Assembly: GCA_027488755.1 (NCBI GenBank) | Contig: JAIYAZ010000135.1 | Span: 54,028 to 118,027 of the forward strand | Length of the DNA stretch: 64,000 nucleotides | Direction of reading: 5' to 3' | Source: Verrucomicrobiaceae bacterium | Lineage (GTDB): Bacteria > Verrucomicrobiota > Verrucomicrobiia > Chthoniobacterales > JAATET01 | Shown: positions 33,899-42,848 of the stretch, piece after piece | How the letters are laid out: the number at the start of each line of letters is the position of its first letter | Position numbering within the stretch: the stretch's first letter is position 1 | Translations under genes and position numbers: made by a program | The notes under the pieces: model-generated | Database searches by the model: none | Seen by the model: the letters and a program-made list of their open reading frames with translations, nothing else | Told to the model about the DNA's origin: nothing

Positions 33899-34894
33899 AT
33901 GGCCCCCACCGCCACCCCCCCGAATCTGCGCCCGCCGGCCGAGCGGACCTTTGTTGTTGCCGCGATTGTGCTAGGTGCCTTCGCGCTCGTGCAGGTCATC
34001 GCTGCGGTGCTCGTGCTCGCGGCCAAGCTCGATCTCGATGAAATCGGCCGCCGGCTCGCGGCGCGGAATGCCGCCGCGCCGGCCGCCCCCGCCGCCCCGG
34101 TCGCGCCCGATGCCGCCAGCGCGCAAAAGGCGAACTCGCTCATGGCGGAGGCCGACGAGTTTCGCGCCAAGGGAAATTTCCGCGGGGCGCTCGAGGCCGT
34201 GACCGAGGCCGACCGCCTTGTTCCCAACCGGCCGGGCATTCTTCTCCAGATGGCCTCCGATCAGGCCTCGCTCGGCGCGACGGCCGAGGCGACCGCGCTG
34301 CTCAAGCGGATTGTCGCCCTGCCTGCTCCGGCCGATCCCGCCGAGGCCGGCTTCGTGGCGCAGGCGCGGGCGGCCCTCGCGCAGATCAGCAACGCGGACG
34401 CTCCGCCCACGACGGCGGATGCCCCGCCGACGGTCACGCCCGACAAGGCGGGGGCCGGCGTGCGCGACGAGGTCGGGATTCCGATTGGTTCCGTCATGGG
34501 CATCGTGAGCGTGCAGCTCGTCGAGCCGAAGCCGGGGCAGAAGAGCCTGCGCGTGGCGACGAAGGCCTCGACGGAGGAGAAGATCGATCCGATGAAATTT
34601 TCGGCCACGGTCGATTTCTACGAGCAGGACGACTCCGGGCAGATTCAGCACGCGGACGCCCGGCAGACGGAATGGATGTCCCGCCCGGTGAACTGGGCCA
34701 AGGGTGAGCCGGAGCTTTTCCAGACCGCCTACCAGCCGCCCGCGGCCGACCGGGGCGATCTTCCGCCGGTCCAGTATCACGGCTACGTGGTGGCGATTTA
34801 TTACAACGGCGAGCTGCAGGATTCCCGCGCGGAGCCGGTTTCGCTGCTGGAGCAGTTTCCGCCGCCTTTGACCAAGAGCGCCGTTTCGGAATGA
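33899..34894 (+). CDS. membrane-anchored TPR-containing protein of unknown family
   Basis: A 331-residue protein with one N-terminal TM (TFVVAAIVLGAFALVQVIAAVLVLA), an Ala/Pro linker, a short TPR-like region (EADEFRAKGNFRGALEAVTE) and a C-terminal strand-rich domain (FSATVDFYEQDDSGQIQHA). The C-terminal domain is unassigned. The ATG at 33899 was chosen; a TTGACA motif lies at 33863-33868 but without a convincing -10. Ends in an ATGA overlap with the pseudo-receiver gene. Confidence 0.65.
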   Translation: MAPTATPPNLRPPAERTFVVAAIVLGAFALVQVIAAVLVLAAKLDLDEIGRRLAARNAAAPAAPAAPVAPDAASAQKANSLMAEADEFRAKGNFRGALEAVTEADRLVPNRPGILLQMASDQASLGATAEATALLKRIVALPAPADPAEAGFVAQARAALAQISNADAPPTTADAPPTVTPDKAGAGVRDEVGIPIGSVMGIVSVQLVEPKPGQKSLRVATKASTEEKIDPMKFSATVDFYEQDDSGQIQHADARQTEWMSRPVNWAKGEPELFQTAYQPPAADRGDLPPVQYHGYVVAIYYNGELQDSRAEPVSLLEQFPPPLTKSAVSE

Positions 34895-36801
34895 AGATCC
34901 TCCTCGTTGACGGCGACCTTCCGGCCGCGCAGCGATTGGGGACCGCGCTGGTGGAGGCGGGATGGGGCGAAGTGGTGGCGGTTGGTTCGGCCGGGGAGGC
35001 CGTTGACCACGTCAATCGCGAGGGCGCCGTCGACGCGCTCGTTACGCAGGTTTCCCTGCCCGACCTCGATGGGTTTGCGCTGGTCGAGGCCATGCAGCCG
35101 CATCTGCCCGGGCTGCGCGTGGTGTATCTCGCGGATGGCGAAGACGTGCCGGCCGGTCAATGGCCCGTGCTGCGGAATCCCGCCGACGGTGGTGCCCTGG
35201 CGGCGGCCCTCGCGGGGCTTTTCCCGGCGGAGGATCCCCTGGTGGGAACCACGCTCGGGGAGTATTGGATCGATGCCCGCGCGGGCGAGGATTCCCACGG
35301 GGCCTATTACGCCGCGGTGCAAACCGCGATCAACCGTCCCGTCGAACTCCACGTGCTTTTCCCGGAGCGGACCGCGGATCCCGCGGCCGGGCCGGGATTC
35401 CTCGCGGCGGCGCGGGCCAAGGCGCGCGTGCACAATCCCGCGGTGCTTTCGGTGTTCGAGGCCGGCGAAATCGGGGGCTGGTATTTCTACACCTCGGAAC
35501 CGCGCGAGGGTTCGTCGCTGGCCGAACTCGCGGCGCAGGGGAGCAGCCTGCCGGCGGCGGCTCTGCTGCAGATTCTCCACGTCGTGGCGGAGACGATGGT
35601 GCAGCTTGGCCAGTCCCGCATCGCGCACGAGCCGCTGTCCGCTCACCACGTGATGATCGACGGCCGCCGGCGCGCGCGGCTGGTGAACATTGCGACCGAC
35701 GCTGCCGCGCCGGATGCCTTTCGCGAGGAAATGCGCCGCCTCGCGGTTGCGGTGGAGGCCCTGGCCCCTGCGGACCCGTCCTCGGGCGCGCTTCGCCGGT
35801 TGCTGGGATTGATGCGGGCCGACGCGCTGACCGTGCGCTCGTGGACCGCGCTGATTTACGAGGTCAAGCGCTGCCAGGGCAGCGAGGGCGCGGAGGCCAC
35901 CTACCGGATGGACGCGAGCGGGGAGGCTGCGCTTGAGGGCGTGCGCCGCGAGCGGCGGCGGGCCCGGATTTTGCGCGGCCTCGGCTGGGCGGCGTTGGGC
36001 GTGGGCGGGTTGGCCGCCGCGGGCTGGGCGGCGTGGTTTTTTAGCGGCGGCGGCCACGCGAATCCCGCGCTTGAGCGGATGGTGGCGATCCCCGCCACCG
36101 TGGTGGTGCGGCCAGGCTCGGGCAGCGAGAGCGTCCCGCCGTTTTGGATCGACCAATACGAGGTCTCCATCGGGCAGTATGCGGATTTCCTCGCGTGGAC
36201 GCAGCGGCATCCCGGCACGGCCCGAAGCCTTCTGCCGGAGGGGACGCCGGAGAATCATTCCTTCGTGCCGGCCGGATGGGCGCCGGGGAAATCCGCGGAC
36301 GGGGAGACGCCGGGGTATTTCGCCGTCGCGAAGGCGGGCGGATCCTACGAGGGGTCGCCGCTTTCGCTGGACGCGCCCGTGTTTGGCGTCGACTGGCCCT
36401 CGGCCTACGCCTACGCGCTCTGGAAGGACCGGCGCCTGCCCTCCGACCTGGAGTGGGAGGTGGCGGCCTCGGGCGGGCTCGGTCGCAAGTATCCGTGGGG
36501 CGCCGAAGCCCGGCCCGGCGCGGCGCATCTCGCGGGTAATGCCGCGTTGCCGAAGTGGGCTCCGGTCAACGCCACGACCGAGGACCACACGCCGGAGGGC
36601 GTGATCGGCCTCGGGGGCAACGTCTCGGAATGGACCTCTTCGCTGGTCGGCACCACGGCGAGCGCGCGTCCGATTGTGCGCGGCGGGAACTGGTCGGATC
36701 GCGAACTCGACCTTCCGCGCCGCATGCTCGAGCTTGACCTTACGCAATCTTCCCCCACCGTCGGATTCCGCACCGCTTCGTCCCAGCCACCCGCCCCATG
36801 A
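34891..36801 (+). CDS. pseudo-receiver / pseudokinase / TM / FGE-sulfatase fusion
   Basis: A 636-residue four-part protein. Residues 1-115 have a response-regulator fold (MKILLVDGDLPAAQRLG, VSLPDLDGFALVEAM) but the phosphorylated Asp is Gln (VTQVSLPD), the second acidic residue is Gly, and the conserved Lys is Asn (LRNPADG). Residues 125-300 look like a Ser/Thr kinase whose HRD and DFG motifs are lost (AHEPLSAHHVMIDG, LVNIATD). A TM helix spans about 363-384 and residues 395-636 form a SUMF1/FGE domain (FWIDQYEVSIGQYADFL, LPSDLEWEVAASGG, GNVSEWTSS, VRGGNWSD). The FGE part has no cysteine. It probably senses or scaffolds across the membrane rather than catalysing. Confidence 0.8.
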   Translation: MKILLVDGDLPAAQRLGTALVEAGWGEVVAVGSAGEAVDHVNREGAVDALVTQVSLPDLDGFALVEAMQPHLPGLRVVYLADGEDVPAGQWPVLRNPADGGALAAALAGLFPAEDPLVGTTLGEYWIDARAGEDSHGAYYAAVQTAINRPVELHVLFPERTADPAAGPGFLAAARAKARVHNPAVLSVFEAGEIGGWYFYTSEPREGSSLAELAAQGSSLPAAALLQILHVVAETMVQLGQSRIAHEPLSAHHVMIDGRRRARLVNIATDAAAPDAFREEMRRLAVAVEALAPADPSSGALRRLLGLMRADALTVRSWTALIYEVKRCQGSEGAEATYRMDASGEAALEGVRRERRRARILRGLGWAALGVGGLAAAGWAAWFFSGGGHANPALERMVAIPATVVVRPGSGSESVPPFWIDQYEVSIGQYADFLAWTQRHPGTARSLLPEGTPENHSFVPAGWAPGKSADGETPGYFAVAKAGGSYEGSPLSLDAPVFGVDWPSAYAYALWKDRRLPSDLEWEVAASGGLGRKYPWGAEARPGAAHLAGNAALPKWAPVNATTEDHTPEGVIGLGGNVSEWTSSLVGTTASARPIVRGGNWSDRELDLPRRMLELDLTQSSPTVGFRTASSQPPAP

Positions 36802-37718
36802 TTCCCTTCCGTCCGTCCCGCCCGCTGCTGTTCCTTTGCCTCGGGTTTGCTTTGCTGGCCGCCGCGCCCGTCGCCTGGGCGCAGGTGCGGGTGGACCTGG
36901 CTCTGCGGCGTTCGCTCTTCGTGCGCTACGAGCCGGTGATCGCCACGGTGACGGTCACGAACCTCAGCGGCCGCGACCTGGAGTTGCGCGACGACGGCAA
37001 CCACAAATGGTTCAGCTTTAACATTGAGAGTGCCACGGGCGCGCTCGTGCCGCCGTATCACGTCGATTATTCGCTCGAGCCGCTGACGATTGGCGTCGGT
37101 GAAAGCATCAGCCGCGTGGTGAACATCACGCCGCTCTACCCGATTTCGGAGTCTGGCACCATCTACCGTCTGCGCGCCGTGATCTACGACGCGACGGTCG
37201 GCCGGTATTTCAGCTCGAATCCGCCGCTCAACGTCGAAATCACCGAGGGTCGCATGCTCTGGCAGCAGATTGTGGGCGTGCCCGGCGCGAATGGACAGGC
37301 CGGCTCGCGCACGATCACGCTGCTCTCGCACCGCCTGCCCGACCAGACGCAGCTCTACATCCGCATTGAGGACAAGGAGAACGGCCTCGTCTTTTGCACG
37401 GCCCAGCTTGGGCGCGTCATCACCTTCAACAAGCCGCAGGTGGAGCTCGACGCGAACAACGACATTTACATCCTCCAGAACACCTCGCCGAAAACCTTCC
37501 TCTTCACGAAGGTCAGCCTCGACGGAAAAATCCTGGAGCGGAAGGACTACGCCTCCACGCAGCAGAGCCGCCCGGCGCTCGTGCGCGGGCCCTCGGGGCA
37601 GCCGGAGGTCACGGGCGGGCTGTATCTCGATCCGGCCGCGGTGGCGGCGGAGAAGGCTGCGCCGAAGCCGCCGTCGGTTTCGGATCGCCCGGTGCCGCTT
37701 CCGAAGGCGAAACCCTGA
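36798..37718 (+). CDS. exported protein of unknown family, last gene of the ExbB operon
   Basis: A 306-residue protein with a clear signal peptide (LFLCLGFALLAAAPVAWAQ), an immunoglobulin-like beta-rich body (VIATVTVTNLSGRDLELRDD, YRLRAVIYDATVGRYFSS) and a Pro-rich tail. No enzyme motif. It overlaps the pseudo-receiver gene by 4 bases and ends 7 bases before the convergent aroF stop. Confidence 0.7.
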   Translation: MIPFRPSRPLLFLCLGFALLAAAPVAWAQVRVDLALRRSLFVRYEPVIATVTVTNLSGRDLELRDDGNHKWFSFNIESATGALVPPYHVDYSLEPLTIGVGESISRVVNITPLYPISESGTIYRLRAVIYDATVGRYFSSNPPLNVEITEGRMLWQQIVGVPGANGQAGSRTITLLSHRLPDQTQLYIRIEDKENGLVFCTAQLGRVITFNKPQVELDANNDIYILQNTSPKTFLFTKVSLDGKILERKDYASTQQSRPALVRGPSGQPEVTGGLYLDPAAVAAEKAAPKPPSVSDRPVPLPKAKP

Positions 37719-37725
37719 CGGGCCC

Positions 37726-38748
37726 TTACGCGGCGGGCTGACGTCCAGCCGCGGCGAGGAACGGGCGGATCGTTTCGACGAGGCGGCGGAAGCCTTCGAA
37801 GGTCACCTGCTGCTGGCCGTCGCTCCAGGCCTCGGCGGGATTCGGATGCACCTCGATGAGGAGTCCGTCGGCCCCCATGGCCACGGCGCCGGCGCAGAGG
37901 GCGATGACGAGGTCGGCCCGGCCGCAGCCCTGGCTCGGGTCGACGATGACGGGAAGGTGGGACTCGCGTTTGGCGATGGCGACCGCGCCGAGGTCGAGCG
38001 TGTTGCGCGTGTAGGTCTCGAAGGTGCGGATGCCACGCTCGCAGAGCATGACGTTCGGGTTGCCGTGGGCGAGCAGGTATTCCGAGGCGAGCAGCCATTC
38101 CTCGATGCGCTCGCTGAGCCCGCGCTTGAGCAGCACAGGCTTGCCGCTGCGGGCGCATTCGATGAGGAGCTGGAAGTTCTGCGCGTTGCGCGCGCCGATC
38201 TGGAGGATGTCGGCGGTCTCGGCGACGTGCTCGACGTCGCGTTCGCTGAGCACCTCGGTGATGATGCGCAGGCCGGTGCGGTCGCGGGCTTCGCGGAGGA
38301 GGCGCAGCCCCTCCTTGCCGAGGCCCTGGAATTCGTAGGGCGACGTGCGGGGCTTGTAGGCACCGCCGCGCAGGATGGTCGCGCCGGCGGCTTTCACCGC
38401 GTCGGCCGTGGCGAAGAGCTGTTCCGCGCTTTCGACGGAGCAGGGGCCGGCCATGAGGGTGAAGCCGGGGCCGCCCACGGGGACGCCGGCGACGTCGATC
38501 ACGGTGTCCTCCGGGTGAGATTCCCGGCTCGCGAGCTTGTAGCGTTTCTGCACGCGGATGACGCGCTCGACCTGCGGGAGGACGTTCAGGGACTCGAGCG
38601 TGTGCTGGGTGCGTTCGTCCCCGATGGCGGCGACGACGGTCTGCGCGACGCCGATGATGGGCGAGGGCTCGTAGCCGAGGGTGCGGATTTCGGTGATGAC
38701 TTCGTCGATTTGTTCACGCGAAGCGCCTGGGCGGAGAACGATAATCAT
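37726..38748 (-). CDS. aroF: 3-deoxy-7-phosphoheptulonate synthase with N-terminal FL domain
   Basis: First enzyme of the shikimate pathway (DAHP synthase, type I-beta). The N-terminal 70 residues form the ferredoxin-like regulatory domain (MIIVLRPGASREQIDEVITE), followed by the barrel with FTLMAGPCSVES, LRGGAYKPRTSPYEFQGLG, VLLKRGLS, LPVIVDPSQGCG and LLIEVHPNP. 340 residues is typical. The FL domain usually confers feedback inhibition by aromatic end products. Confidence 0.94.
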   Translation of the reverse strand: MIIVLRPGASREQIDEVITEIRTLGYEPSPIIGVAQTVVAAIGDERTQHTLESLNVLPQVERVIRVQKRYKLASRESHPEDTVIDVAGVPVGGPGFTLMAGPCSVESAEQLFATADAVKAAGATILRGGAYKPRTSPYEFQGLGKEGLRLLREARDRTGLRIITEVLSERDVEHVAETADILQIGARNAQNFQLLIECARSGKPVLLKRGLSERIEEWLLASEYLLAHGNPNVMLCERGIRTFETYTRNTLDLGAVAIAKRESHLPVIVDPSQGCGRADLVIALCAGAVAMGADGLLIEVHPNPAEAWSDGQQQVTFEGFRRLVETIRPFLAAAGRQPAA

Positions 38749-38808
38749 GGTGGGGTCGGTCCGAGGATTGCTTTATCCTACCGTCAATCCCACTGAACCA
38801 CCACCCCC

Positions 38809-39870
38809 ATGAAAGACAAGGACACCGACCCCCGCATCAAGGAACTCGCCGCCGAGGTGGCGACCGGCCGGTCGGCGGATCTCGTGGCGGAGCTGATCGA
38901 GACGGCGCTGCGGCTTGGGGGCGATCGCGCGAGCGTCGCGGACCTCAAGCTATTCAGCCGCGCGATGCGCGAGATGCGTTATGCGTCGAACGTGTTTTCG
39001 CGCTATCAGGCGCGGCGCAAAGTGGCGGTGTTCGGTTCGGCCCGCACGCGCTCGGAGGCGGATGAATTCATCATGGCGCGGGAGTTTGCGCGGCGGATCG
39101 TGCAGGAGGGATTCATGGTCATCACCGGGGGCGGCGACGGCATCATGGGCGCGGCCCAGCAGGGCGCGGGGGCGGAGCATAGCTTCGGCCTGAACATCCG
39201 GCTGCCGTTCGAGCAGAGCGCGAACGAGACGATCCAGGGCGATCCGAAGCTCATCAACTTCAATTATTTCTTCACGCGGAAGCTGAACTTCATGAAGGAG
39301 ACGCATGCCTTCGTGCTCTGCCCAGGCGGCATCGGCACGCAGGATGAGGGCTTCGAGGCGCTCACGCTGATGCAGACGGGCAAGACGCAGATCGTGCCGG
39401 TGATCCTGCTCGACAAGCCGAACGGGCATTACTGGGAGACGTGGCGCCGCTTCATCGTGAACGACCTGCTGGAGGCGGGGCTGGTCTCGGAGACGGACTT
39501 CAACCTCTTTCGTATCGTGCAGGACGTGGAGGAGGCCGTGGCGGAGATCCAGCGGTTTTATCACGTGTTCCATTCCTACCGCTGGGTGCGGGAGCGGATG
39601 GTGATCCGGCTGAACCGGCGGCTGACGCCGGCGGCGGTGGCGGCGTTGAACGAGCGGTTTGCCGCTCTGCTGGTGACCGGGAGCATCGAGCAAACGGGCG
39701 CGCTGCCGGAGGAGCGCGACGAGGTGCGGCTGGCGGCGCTGCCGCGGCTCGTGCTCACGCCGCAGAAGCGGGATTTTGGCATGATTCGCGGCCTGCTGGA
39801 CGGGATCAACGACGCGGAGACGGACGGCGAGGACTGCCCTGGGTGCGATCGTCCGGAGCCGGCGGCATAG
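38809..39870 (+). CDS. LOG-family nucleotide-monophosphate phosphoribohydrolase-like protein
   Basis: A 353-residue protein with a central LOG/TIGR00730 Rossmann domain: KVAVFGSARTRSEADEF, ITGGGDGIMGAAQQGA and PGGIGTQDEGFEALTL (the PGGxGTxxE active-site motif). The 75-residue N-terminal and 90-residue C-terminal helical extensions are longer than in plain LOG enzymes. Likely hydrolyses purine nucleoside 5'-monophosphates to base and ribose-5-phosphate. Confidence 0.85.
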   Translation: MKDKDTDPRIKELAAEVATGRSADLVAELIETALRLGGDRASVADLKLFSRAMREMRYASNVFSRYQARRKVAVFGSARTRSEADEFIMAREFARRIVQEGFMVITGGGDGIMGAAQQGAGAEHSFGLNIRLPFEQSANETIQGDPKLINFNYFFTRKLNFMKETHAFVLCPGGIGTQDEGFEALTLMQTGKTQIVPVILLDKPNGHYWETWRRFIVNDLLEAGLVSETDFNLFRIVQDVEEAVAEIQRFYHVFHSYRWVRERMVIRLNRRLTPAAVAALNERFAALLVTGSIEQTGALPEERDEVRLAALPRLVLTPQKRDFGMIRGLLDGINDAETDGEDCPGCDRPEPAA

Positions 39871-39891
39871 GGCGGGAGGGCGCGCGGAGCT

Positions 39892-40545
39892 TCAGGCGCG
39901 GGCGCGGGTTTCCTCGAGCGGCGTGGGAGTCGGGTGGATGCGCACGGGAATGCGGCCCTTCCAGAAAAGCTCCATCACGCGGAGCTCGGGCGTGAGGATC
40001 ATGGCCAGGCCGAAAAAGGGGTTGCGGTTGATGGCGCGGTGCATGCCGTGGTAGGTGCGCTCGGGGGCGCCGGCCACCCATTTCGGTTCGGCGTTGAGCA
40101 CGCCGGAGTCATCGACCCAGAAGGCCCATTTGTGCGTGGTGGTTCCGACGCTTTGCTCGAAGAGGGCGTTGGGGGTTTCGAGGTAGCCGGCGCGACCGAC
40201 GCGCTGAATCTCCGCGAGGAAAGCCTCGAGATTTTCGATGTGCTCCATGATGTGGGAGCAGAAAACGAAGTCGAAGGACTGGTCGGCAAAGGGCAGGGCG
40301 CAGGCGTCGCCCTCGATGAGAGGGCGGCCGTCGCGCTTGAGCGGGCCGCATCGTTCGGTGTCATCGAAGAGGAAGCGTTCGCAGAGGACGTTGGAGCGGA
40401 ACCATGGGTTGTGGCCGGGGCCGATCTCGAGCACGCTGGCTTTGCGGGGGAGGCGGGCGCGGAGGAAGATGCGGAAGTTCCGAGTTTTGTAATGGAGCGC
40501 GACCCAGGGCCAGGCGAGGGCGTTGAGGATCGTCGAGAGACGCAT
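39892..40545 (-). CDS. class I SAM-dependent methyltransferase
   Basis: A 217-residue methyltransferase: SAM-binding motif I VLEIGPGHNPWF, DACALPFADQSFDFVFCSH (motifs II-III) and HIENLEAFLAEIQRVGRAGY, as in the UbiE/Methyltransf_11 group. The N-terminal WPWVALHYKTRNFRIFL is amphipathic. Substrate unknown; such genes often act in surface polysaccharide or lipid modification. Confidence 0.8.
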   Translation of the reverse strand: MRLSTILNALAWPWVALHYKTRNFRIFLRARLPRKASVLEIGPGHNPWFRSNVLCERFLFDDTERCGPLKRDGRPLIEGDACALPFADQSFDFVFCSHIMEHIENLEAFLAEIQRVGRAGYLETPNALFEQSVGTTTHKWAFWVDDSGVLNAEPKWVAGAPERTYHGMHRAINRNPFFGLAMILTPELRVMELFWKGRIPVRIHPTPTPLEETRARA

Positions 40546-40583
40546 GGGCCGGGGTGGGGGCGGAGTCGGGGCGGGCCGAGTGG

Positions 40584-41291
40584 CTAGCCGCCCCAGCGGC
40601 CGTTGACGAGGACTTCGCCGGTGGTGGAGATGTGGGAGTAGTCGGTCTTGCCGATGGCGCCGATCATGCGCTTGCCGGTCGCGGCCTTGAACGCCTTGCT
40701 CATGCTTTCGCCGGTGTGGCAGCCCCAGCTTTTAATGTAGGCGTCCTTGGCGAAGATGCCGCGGTGGATGCCCTTGAGGTCATCCTGGTGGAGCCAGGCC
40801 TTCGAGCCGCTGTCGATCTCGTTGCTGTAGTCGAACATGAAGCAGCGGCTGTTTGAGTGACCGAAGAATTCGAAGCCGGAGATTTTGACCTGGTTGCGGG
40901 GCAGGCCGCCGTTGAGGTAGGCGATGACGTCCGAGCCCTGGTCGAACCAGACGAGGTTCACGCCGTATTTGTCGCGGACGGACTGGATGTTGGCGATGAC
41001 GTCGGTGTTGTCGTGGCCGCGCATCTGGGCGGCGCGGCGGGCGTAGGCGGGGCGGTAGACGAGCCAGGTGATGCGTTTGCCGGGGCCGAGTTCCTTGCGG
41101 ATTTCCTGGATGCGGAAGCGGGCGCTGCGGATGAAGTTGCCCCACCAGCGGTCATGCGGCTCGGCCTTGAATTTCTCCCACTCCATCAACGAGGGGCCCC
41201 CGCTGACGATGACGTATTCGCGATCCGTCTCGGCGCGGAGGCCGCAGATGGAAACAAACAGAAGCAGGGCGAGGAAAACGGCACGGTTCAC
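40584..41291 (-). CDS. secreted protein with caspase/CHAT-like His/Cys dyad
   Basis: A 235-residue protein with a signal peptide (RAVFLALLLFVSICGLRA). No family is recognised with confidence. Two motifs resemble the clan CD cysteine-peptidase dyad: a hydrophobic strand ending in His (KISGFEFFGHSNSR) and a later strand ending in Cys (AYIKSWGCHTGES). Order and spacing fit a caspase/CHAT-like fold, but this is inference. GTG start at 41291, just downstream of heptad tract R5; the longer track ORF reads through the tract. Confidence 0.6.
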   Translation of the reverse strand: MNRAVFLALLLFVSICGLRAETDREYVIVSGGPSLMEWEKFKAEPHDRWWGNFIRSARFRIQEIRKELGPGKRITWLVYRPAYARRAAQMRGHDNTDVIANIQSVRDKYGVNLVWFDQGSDVIAYLNGGLPRNQVKISGFEFFGHSNSRCFMFDYSNEIDSGSKAWLHQDDLKGIHRGIFAKDAYIKSWGCHTGESMSKAFKAATGKRMIGAIGKTDYSHISTTGEVLVNGRWGG

Positions 41292-41303
41292 GGGCGCGAA
41301 GGT

Positions 41304-41338
41304 AAATCCAAAATTGAAAATCCAAAATCTAAAATCCA
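41304..41338. repeat. heptad tract R5 across the GDPD stop codon
   Basis: Five contiguous units on the plus strand: AAATCCA, AAATTGA, AAATCCA, AAATCTA, AAATCCA. The minus-strand stop of the GDPD gene (41329-41331) falls inside the fourth unit. The unit (TGGATTT on the complementary strand) is the same as in tract R6 within uvrB. Confidence 0.93.
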
Positions 41339-41982
41339 CCGAGCCAGCGGCGGGCGGCGGCGGGGTGGTCGGTGGTGATGCCGTCGAGGCCGAGGGCGGC
41401 GGCGCGGCGGACGGCGCGGGTGGCGTTGAGCGTGTAGGCGAGGACGGTGAGGCCGGCGGCGCGGAGGGGGGCGAGCAGGGCGGGGGTAACGGCGGGGGTG
41501 AAGTGGAGGTCGACGCCGTCCACGCCGAGTTCCTGCACCTCCCGCACGAGCCAGTCGGGGGAGGGCAGTCGGGCGTAGTCGGCAAAGAGTAAGAGGGCGC
41601 GGCAGCCGGGCAGGGCGCGTTTCGCGGTGGCGAGGGTGAAGGGGTCGAAGGCGATGAGGGTGACGCGTTCCGGCGGGAAGGCGCCGAGGTCGGGCACGAG
41701 CAGTTCCTTGAGCTCGAGGACGGCGGTTTTCCCGGGCGGGATGGTGGCGAGAATGGCGGGGAGCAGGGGGATGTGGGCGGGGAGTTGCGCGTGGGTCGCT
41801 CCGGGGGGCAGGGGGTCGTGGTGGGCGACGATCACGCCGTCGGCGGTGAGGCGCAGGTCGGTCTCGATTGCGTCCGCGCCCTGCTCCCAGGCGAGCGCGA
41901 AGGCGGCGAGGGTGTTTTCGGGTGCGTCCGCCGAGGCGCCGCGGTGGGCGATGATGAGCGGAGGTTTCTTAGGAGGGCGCAT
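41329..41982 (-). CDS. glycerophosphodiester phosphodiesterase
   Basis: A 217-residue GDPD that hydrolyses glycerophosphodiesters to glycerol-3-phosphate and alcohol. Catalytic signatures are [21 protein letters not shown] (HRG, PEN), [23 protein letters not shown] (ExD, HD) and LELKELL. The C-terminal [13 protein letters not shown] is canonical. The last codons (GGF-stop) come from the tract R5 sequence. Confidence 0.93.
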   Translation of the reverse strand: MRPPKKPPLIIAHRGASADAPENTLAAFALAWEQGADAIETDLRLTADGVIVAHHDPLPPGATHAQLPAHIPLLPAILATIPPGKTAVLELKELLVPDLGAFPPERVTLIAFDPFTLATAKRALPGCRALLLFADYARLPSPDWLVREVQELGVDGVDLHFTPAVTPALLAPLRAAGLTVLAYTLNATRAVRRAAALGLDGITTDHPAAARRWLGGF

Positions 41983-42084
41983 GGCGGGGGGATGACGATG
42001 CGTCGTTTATGTTGCAATCACAGCAATGAAATGCATTGCCGGGGGCGAGGGGCGGTTGCAAGTTTGGAGGAAGAGGGACCGGCG

Positions 42085-42822
42085 ATGAACGTTTTTCGAT
42101 GGATGCTGCTTGTTTGGTCGGTGGGAATGTTTCCGGTCTTCGGAGCTCCGGTCGTTGAGTATGGTAATCTAGGGGTCGGCTACAGCATCGTGCTGGCTTC
42201 GACAACGGGTGGGGGAACCGCCAATCACATTCATGATAGCGGCGCGAACAATGGCGTCTTCATCAGCGGCAACCAGCACATCGTGGAAGGCAAAGCGATC
42301 ACCAACGGGGTGGCATCTGGTGCCGCGGCGATCACCTTCGATTCGGGCGTCACCGCCCAAGGCTTCCAGGTTTCCATCGTGGGCAACGCGACAAATTCCG
42401 GGGGAGACGGCGGGTGGGAGTCGCTGTATTCGGCCATCGGTAGCATCCGCATTACGATTGATGCACCTTATACAATGAGTTGGACGATCCAGTCTGACTA
42501 TTCGCTGTTCGGGGTGGTCACCCCGGTAGCGCCAGCATTCATCTTGAGTTCTCCCTTTTGGCAACCTTTCGCGGACAACGGGACTCTGGTGCTAAATCCA
42601 GCAACGAGTTCCGAATACAACATTTTCTTCAATATCGGTTATCCGGGTTCAAGGGGCGTGCAGGGCGTCTCCTCCGCAAGCGGCGTCAATCCCGCGTATT
42701 TTTCCAGCACTCTGAACGTGACCTTCACGCCCGTGTCCGAGCCTAGCACGCTGGCGTTGGCGGTCGGGGCGATGTTGCTGGCCGGGATGGCGTTTCGCGG
42801 GCGACGCTCCGGCGTGATCTGA
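42085..42822 (+). CDS. PEP-CTERM sorting-domain surface protein
   Basis: A 245-residue exported protein: N-terminal signal (MLLVWSVGMFPVFG), a beta-rich Ser/Thr/Gly/Asn-rich body, and a C-terminal PEP-CTERM tail consisting of VSEPSTLALAVGAMLLAGMA followed by basic RGRR. Such proteins are sorted by exosortase; no exosortase gene is in the window. The body has noticeably lower GC than neighbours. A GGAGG lies 13 bases before the start. Confidence 0.85.
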   Translation: MNVFRWMLLVWSVGMFPVFGAPVVEYGNLGVGYSIVLASTTGGGTANHIHDSGANNGVFISGNQHIVEGKAITNGVASGAAAITFDSGVTAQGFQVSIVGNATNSGGDGGWESLYSAIGSIRITIDAPYTMSWTIQSDYSLFGVVTPVAPAFILSSPFWQPFADNGTLVLNPATSSEYNIFFNIGYPGSRGVQGVSSASGVNPAYFSSTLNVTFTPVSEPSTLALAVGAMLLAGMAFRGRRSGVI

Positions 42823-42848
42823 TCCTTCCCGCCGGCTGCGGGCGGGCG

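Noticed and set aside
40857-41378. plus-strand ORF containing [11 protein letters not shown]
   Set aside because: The peptide is just the heptad tract R5 read in one frame; no start signal or domain supports a gene.
42828-42846. CCCGCC/GGCGGG inverted repeat as bidirectional terminator
   Set aside because: Only six base pairs and no T-tract on either side.
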